The translations under genes were made by a program, and so were the position numbers. Shown one piece after another: positions 50,187-64,000 of a stretch of DNA of 64,000 nucleotides. Numbering within the stretch: the first letter of the stretch is position 1; every line of letters starts with the position of its first letter. The notes below the pieces were generated by a model. That model saw only the letters and a program-made list of their open reading frames with translations. It was not told where the DNA came from and made no database searches. The DNA comes from Ascaris suum (taxonomy: Eukaryota; Nematoda; Chromadorea; Rhabditida; Ascarididae), in assembly GCA_013433145.1 (NCBI GenBank), contig CM024175.1, forward strand, positions 3,518,516 to 3,582,515. Direction: 5' to 3'.

Positions 50187-53100
50187 TGTTTAACAACGAA
50201 ACAAAATTTGCAACAAGAAACTCTCATAGTTCACCTTTTTATGCGTTTTTGCACAATTGTTTTGTAAAAGTGTCATACGTTGATCTATTTATATGAATGT
50301 CTATGCTTACTTGCAAATATGTTTGTCTGTCTACCTGGCGGTTTCAGTTTGGAAGGGCACTTTCAAATTTCGTTGTTGCAATGAACACCGCAGAATGATC
50401 CTTAATACGATAACTTATGTTAGATCACTGAATTCGGACAACGTTGCAATTATTTAAATTTATCATAATTTACTTGCGTTTTTCCTTTATCGATGTTTTG
50501 CACTTTTCATTCACAAAACAAGTTATTGCAAATCGGTCGATTTCTAATCTTGCATTTGCAAGGTTGCAAGAAACGAACTTTTTTTTTTCTTTCAGCGGTT
50601 GAGTTAATTAAAATATGAAGATATCATTCACATATCTTTAATTTTCTGCTCAATGAAGAAATTGCTCAGTCAAGAAGGGGAAATGCAAAAGCACGAATTG
50701 CTTTCTCACTTATTTTTCTGCGTATACTTAGCACACATTCTAAACGAGCATTTTAAGAGAAAGTTGCAATTTCTAACACTTCTTTCGATAATGCTTCAAC
50801 GGATGAAATATTTACAAGGAAAGAAAATTCCATCAACAATCGTTGAGTGTTTAGCAAAGAAGAAGAGCAATTTGTGATATATGATAGAGAATAATGACTG
50901 AGAGCCTCGTATATAAATATAACACTCATAGAACGTTATTATAGATGCACCTGTTGCTCATATCGATATTGAATTGCGAATGCATTTCATTAGTTGATTT
51001 ACGAACGAATTGAGAACTTAAATGCTAAATAGATTTCTAATATTTAAAAAAAAGTTTTTTTTTTCAAAGATTAGCCTTCCAAACGCATTTCTATAGCAAC
51101 GATGAAGCAAATCGCCACGTAATAAATTTATACGCATCAACGTTGTTTTCCACTTATGAGGCGTTAATTTTTTTTGGGAGACAAATATCTTATTTAGGTG
51201 AGGAAAATTTTCTACTCTTTATTTCTATAAGTTTTGAGTTTTAATGACCTATTTGGTTGTGATCAATTTTTCATTTGAAACATACAATAGGAAATAAAAT
51301 TTGATTAAATATTCATCTATTATTTATCATGGATCGACGATCATTAAAATGTGATGTTCTCTAGAACACATACACATCAGTGGCATCGAAATTGGTCGAC
51401 AAGTATCGAATGTTGGAATAAATTTGCAATAAAGCTGATTCCATCGTGTGAAATGAGCAAATTTTTATTTCAGGATGCGAGAGGTTAAGTTACCTAGAAG
51501 AGCGTTCAGCGTTCTCTTCTAATCAACAATCAATGTCGAGATAATTCACTAGTTCCAATGAATGAACTTCATTTTTATCCTATTCTATAACTTTTATTCA
51601 TATGGCCTAAGAAATGAATACTCTATATTATCATTGCTTACTAGATGTATTAATTTGTTTTTTTGATCCATCTATGGATGAATATATCTCATTAGATGTA
51701 CTTCATTTCTGGTACAAACATTTTCATCGTTCGAAATTTTTCTTTCTATTGCAGGTGTCTTTTTTTAACCGTATCATTACCGTAGCCATGGAATTTCATT
51801 TCCTTATGCTTTTCCAATTGTCTTCAACATTCGATTGGGGATAAGGAATTAAGTTGGCAAACTTCTCGAATCAACTCATCTGTCGTCCTTTTCCGGATGG
51901 ATAATGTGAAATGCATAAATTTTTGATTGAACTGATCGTTGAACGATTACGATAGGTTTGCAATTGAAATGAGATAGTCACTTAAGCGATCCACTCACCG
52001 CTTCCTCCCTTCTTTAATTGAATTCTTCGAATGGGGTCACATTCGTTTACTTTTTCTCTCCTATAAATTGGCCAATTCTTCATATTCACTATATAAAGCG
52101 TCCAGAATAAAAAACTCCTTTCTATACTATTCATCTTCTTCATAAAATTTCTGGCTTCGTTTTACGCAAGTTCATTTGTCTTTCTATGATCACTTCTTTC
52201 TTCTAAATCTAGCAAGGTGGCTCATGTAAGTTACCGAGTCATAAGTTACTAAATATATAAATCTATACAAGCGTCTATTTATAAATATTGCTCATAAATA
52301 TAAAATAAGGAGATATCATGTTTCAGCGAACTGTCGGAATTAAAGATTGCAAGGATATTAGGGAGAATCAACATCCTTCGATAAATTCTTTTTTTTTCTC
52401 CATGGATGCTTATATTTAGAGATGAATTATTGTTTTATGAATTGCTCCTAGTGTAGCAATTGGAAGCTGAGCATTCGTCTCATGAAAAGTGTCGTTTTCG
52501 CGAATAAAATATAATTGCAAAGGAAAAACGATTGTTTTCTATTAGCATTAGGCTAATCGAATGAAATGTTTTCTGCGGTAAACTTTCTGAACTAAGCTCA
52601 TTGATGAACGATAGCCATTCTAACCTATAATGCATTTTGCTAGCAATGGTGTTTTAGGCAGTTAATGGCTGTAACAATTACCTGAGCGCACCTTTTCTTT
52701 AAAGCAAATTCAAGTATATTACCTGTAGGACAAGTGAAGCTGAACCTCAAATTTTATATCATATGAAGTGCACAGTTTGCTAAATGCTTATTGAAATATT
52801 GTGATGCAATGCGCATTATGAATAACAAATTGGTTGTTCAAATTAACCTCTGAATTAGTAATATTCCGAGAGATTTAGATTGCTTTCACAAAGTGGCTCA
52901 AATACATCCATTAGAAATGTGTTTAATAGCTTGGCTAGAACGGCGTCTCAACGAATTCGACGGTTGAAGTTCTCTTATTTTCTATTTGATTATCACGGAA
53001 GTATTATCGAATACCCTTTCTATTTGATATAACAGATCAAAATTCTTCTTCCTTAAAGAAACCCATTATTTACAAAAAGTTCCTTGAACTGCATTATTCC

Positions 53101-55160
53101 TTAAAATCCGTTAAAGAATTAAGTTTTCGATTTAACATTATTCGAAATCAACGAAGTATTTTTTACGCACAAGATAAATTTGTTAAAACAAGAGTTTTGC
53201 AAGTGTACTATGGTCAGTTCGTTTACGCATTAGAAAGATCTGACGATATTCTACCGGAAATTGGTTAGCACTAATGGTATTTTTGAAACAAAATAAAAGT
53301 ACGAGAGAGGAAAAAAAAAATCGAAGCATTGAATGGAAAATTTATTAGCCTATCGAATTCTCCGACCTCTTCGTCTAGTTTCTATAATTAGCCAAAAAGA
53401 AATTCCGCTTCGAGTTGATCATATAATATTTTTTTGCACTTTACTACAGCTATTTCTTATGTGCCAAAACGGATATTTACTATTCTATAAGGTTTTATCG
53501 ATTTGCTTCACAAAATTTTGCTCATTGTTCCAACGTCTGCTTTATAGTTTCAACTGAGGCAAGAATTCTGAAATTTGCTCAGTATAATATTCCTTATTGA
53601 AGGATCATCTCTATGGTAATTCATATCGATCCATCGCTTTCAAAACGTAACGAATACAAAGGAATTGCACATTTCTCCCTTCATCCGGATTTTATTTAGC
53701 ATTTCTCAAGTCATAGAAAAATAGTTCTAAAAAAGATTTTACCATTGTTGAGGTGAAGTTTTAATGGCGATTTTAATGCTTTGCATATTTTACATTTCTG
53801 CTGATAATTTGTGAAATTGATTGCCCAGATGAGCATAATGAAATTTGCATATCAAGGAATAATCAGTCAGCTATGACACATCTCTTCACTCTTTTTTTTT
53901 CGCTGAAGTGTACTCTATTTGTGTTGAACAATTCATTGCTTTTCGATGTGACAAGTGCTTCGATATGGCGGTAACTCATAGCGTTTCAGCACGACTGCTG
54001 AGATAACGTCGTTTGCAAATATTCATGTCATGTTCGATCACTCAAAACAGTTGATGCGAAGTTCTCTTCGATTAGAAATGAAGTAAAAGGGTGGAGCAAA
54101 CATCCCTGAGCGACTTTCTCACATTCGTTCCACACGACTAAACAATTTCATAATTCACCAATAAAATGATGCCCTCTTTTAACTATCTCTACGGTTCCTA
54201 CAGATCTTCTATAAAAGATTCGTTTTTTTTTTTGCAAATCCACCGTTGTAGGTGAGAAAGTGACCGATTTCTTGGATGTAAATGAATGTAATCTTTTTCC
54301 CTCTTTAAATATCCATAAATTCTTCTCAAACTTAATGGTGCACCGTGAATAGTATGCATAGAATGTCGCCATACTCACCAAATCTCGGAAATCTAGCTCT
54401 GGTGACTCTCAACTAGAAGCTACTGGAGAGACAAACAACACAAACAGAGATATGCATGTACATAGACAGACTTGACCACAATACGTTTACAGAAGAAAAT
54501 TTTCGAAAGCACCTAGAAACTATTTTCGCAATTTATGCTAAGTTCAGATCACATTTCTTGATATTTCGGCAGTTTCTCATTTAATAGTGGAATGCAAATT
54601 TCATTTATTTTATTCTTCTTTTATATCAGAGTATACAGAAAAATTAAGGAGGACGCCGTTCCCTGGCTGGCTATTGCATTCACGTATAAAAGTTTTCATA
54701 TTTCTTCAGTAATCTTCAGATTCGTTATCCGAAGCACTGAAATTGCAAAATAGCCAGGAAGTAAATGCGGATAATTATCGACTCATAAGCTAACTCATCA
54801 TAAATTACTTTGATGTTGTGAGCAACAAAGTTGCATAATTATTGCATTTTAGAGAGACTTTTGCAATATATGCTACGAACATTGCATTAGGCTTCCTTCA
54901 CTTTTTTGCTTGCAAATTATTTTAAAAATTGCAGAATGCACTCGTTGTTCGTTCAGTATTATTTTATCTTTCGCCTTCTTCTCTTTCCTTATGCATGTAT
55001 TTTTTGCGTATTCATACTTTTAAGAATGAACTCACTTCTATAAATCACATCTCGTTCTCGAGGGTTAATCGAAGTATGAAGGCTTTAATAGCGTGCTATT
55101 GATCATCTCTTAGATGCAAATGAAAGCGTTGAGTTTTTGCGATGAAAATTTATTTATTTG
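50187..55160. other. AT-rich stretch without recognised genes
   Basis: No splice-bounded exon that I can support. Frames at 51614-51844 and 53333-53557 are AT-driven. Confidence 0.4.
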
Positions 55161-55178
55161 TAATGTGATTCAGGTGAA
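55161..55178 (+). promoter_or_regulatory. Probable spliced-leader acceptor of the SILK/RVxF gene
   Basis: TGTGATTCAG ends at 55173, and five bases later comes the proposed ATG at 55179. This is the usual arrangement for nematode trans-splicing. If it is instead a normal internal acceptor, the exon would start at 55174 in phase 1 and more 5' exons would exist. Confidence 0.4.
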
Positions 55179-63603
<8,425 letters not shown>

Positions 63604-64000
63604 TTCCTCTCCGGCATATCGTTTCGAAAAAAAGCCTCTATAGCCGTAAATTCACCAATGTCTTAGATAGAACGATAGTTGGAGGAGCAATCCTAAGCAA
63701 GATATGGCTAACACTTTAAGATATCCTAAAACAGAAACTATGTAATATTTTCAGCATTTTGCTCATCACTGTTTTTTTGTGTTATTGCATTGATGCAAAC
63801 GCAGGACAATAACGAAATGAAATCGTTTCCAGCATTGCACTGTGCATCACAGATCTATCAGTTTCATCCGTACATTCCACGTTAAACAGCTGGTAAAGGA
63901 ATAGATTAGTTTTGCTGTTTCAGCAGAAAGTAATTTGCCCTATTGGATCACCTATCTGCAAATGAACCAAAAACGGCGGCACAACCAAATCGAACGAGGG

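Overview
The window is eukaryotic, most likely from a nematode, and I lean to a strongylid or hookworm-like worm. The evidence is small exons separated by introns of roughly 0.2 to 4 kb, 3' splice sites of the TTTTCAG/TTTCAG type, probable trans-splice acceptors a few bases before start codons, about 38-40 % GC, long (TA)n tracts and poly-G/poly-C runs. No bacterial or viral gene layout is present. All gene models here were joined by hand from open frames, splice signals and phase agreement, without transcripts.

Region 1 (1-24 kb) holds two tandem same-strand copies of an F-box plus F-box-associated (FBA) domain gene of the FBXO2/FBXO6/FBXO44 type. Copy A spans 1313-8482 and copy B spans 17478-23425. 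These proteins are substrate receptors of SCF ubiquitin ligases, and the vertebrate glycan-binding members act on misfolded glycoproteins. Five core exons match in order and phase, but the copies differ at the 5' end, in one FBA loop and at one splice donor. The middle exon is almost identical while its neighbours are about 73 % identical. Between the copies lie a decayed LINE reverse-transcriptase fragment, a possible small coiled-coil membrane protein, fragments of a minus-strand gene (12.3-15.5 kb) and a (TA)n tract.

Region 2 (24-34 kb) carries a minus-strand gene that I joined from five phase-compatible exons (32312 down to 26489, 405 residues). I do not recognise the family. Its first intron contains a broken inverted copy of its own first exon. 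A hAT-transposase-like remnant and a GC-rich hairpin patch follow at 33.3-34.0 kb.

Region 3 (34-55 kb) is AT-rich and mostly without convincing genes. It has simple repeats, G-runs, a few isolated plus-strand exon candidates (40.9, 43.7, 44.2 kb) and a GC-richer island at 49.9-50.2 kb that is open on both strands.

Region 4 (55-64 kb) contains a plus-strand gene joined from eight exons, all phase-compatible (55179-63603, 247 residues). It carries a SILK motif and an RVxF-type KSVTF motif about 20 residues apart, the combination known from protein phosphatase 1 (PP1) regulators. One of its introns holds a 167-bp (TA)n tract and a candidate antisense coding island. Nothing shows that the three main loci work in one pathway.
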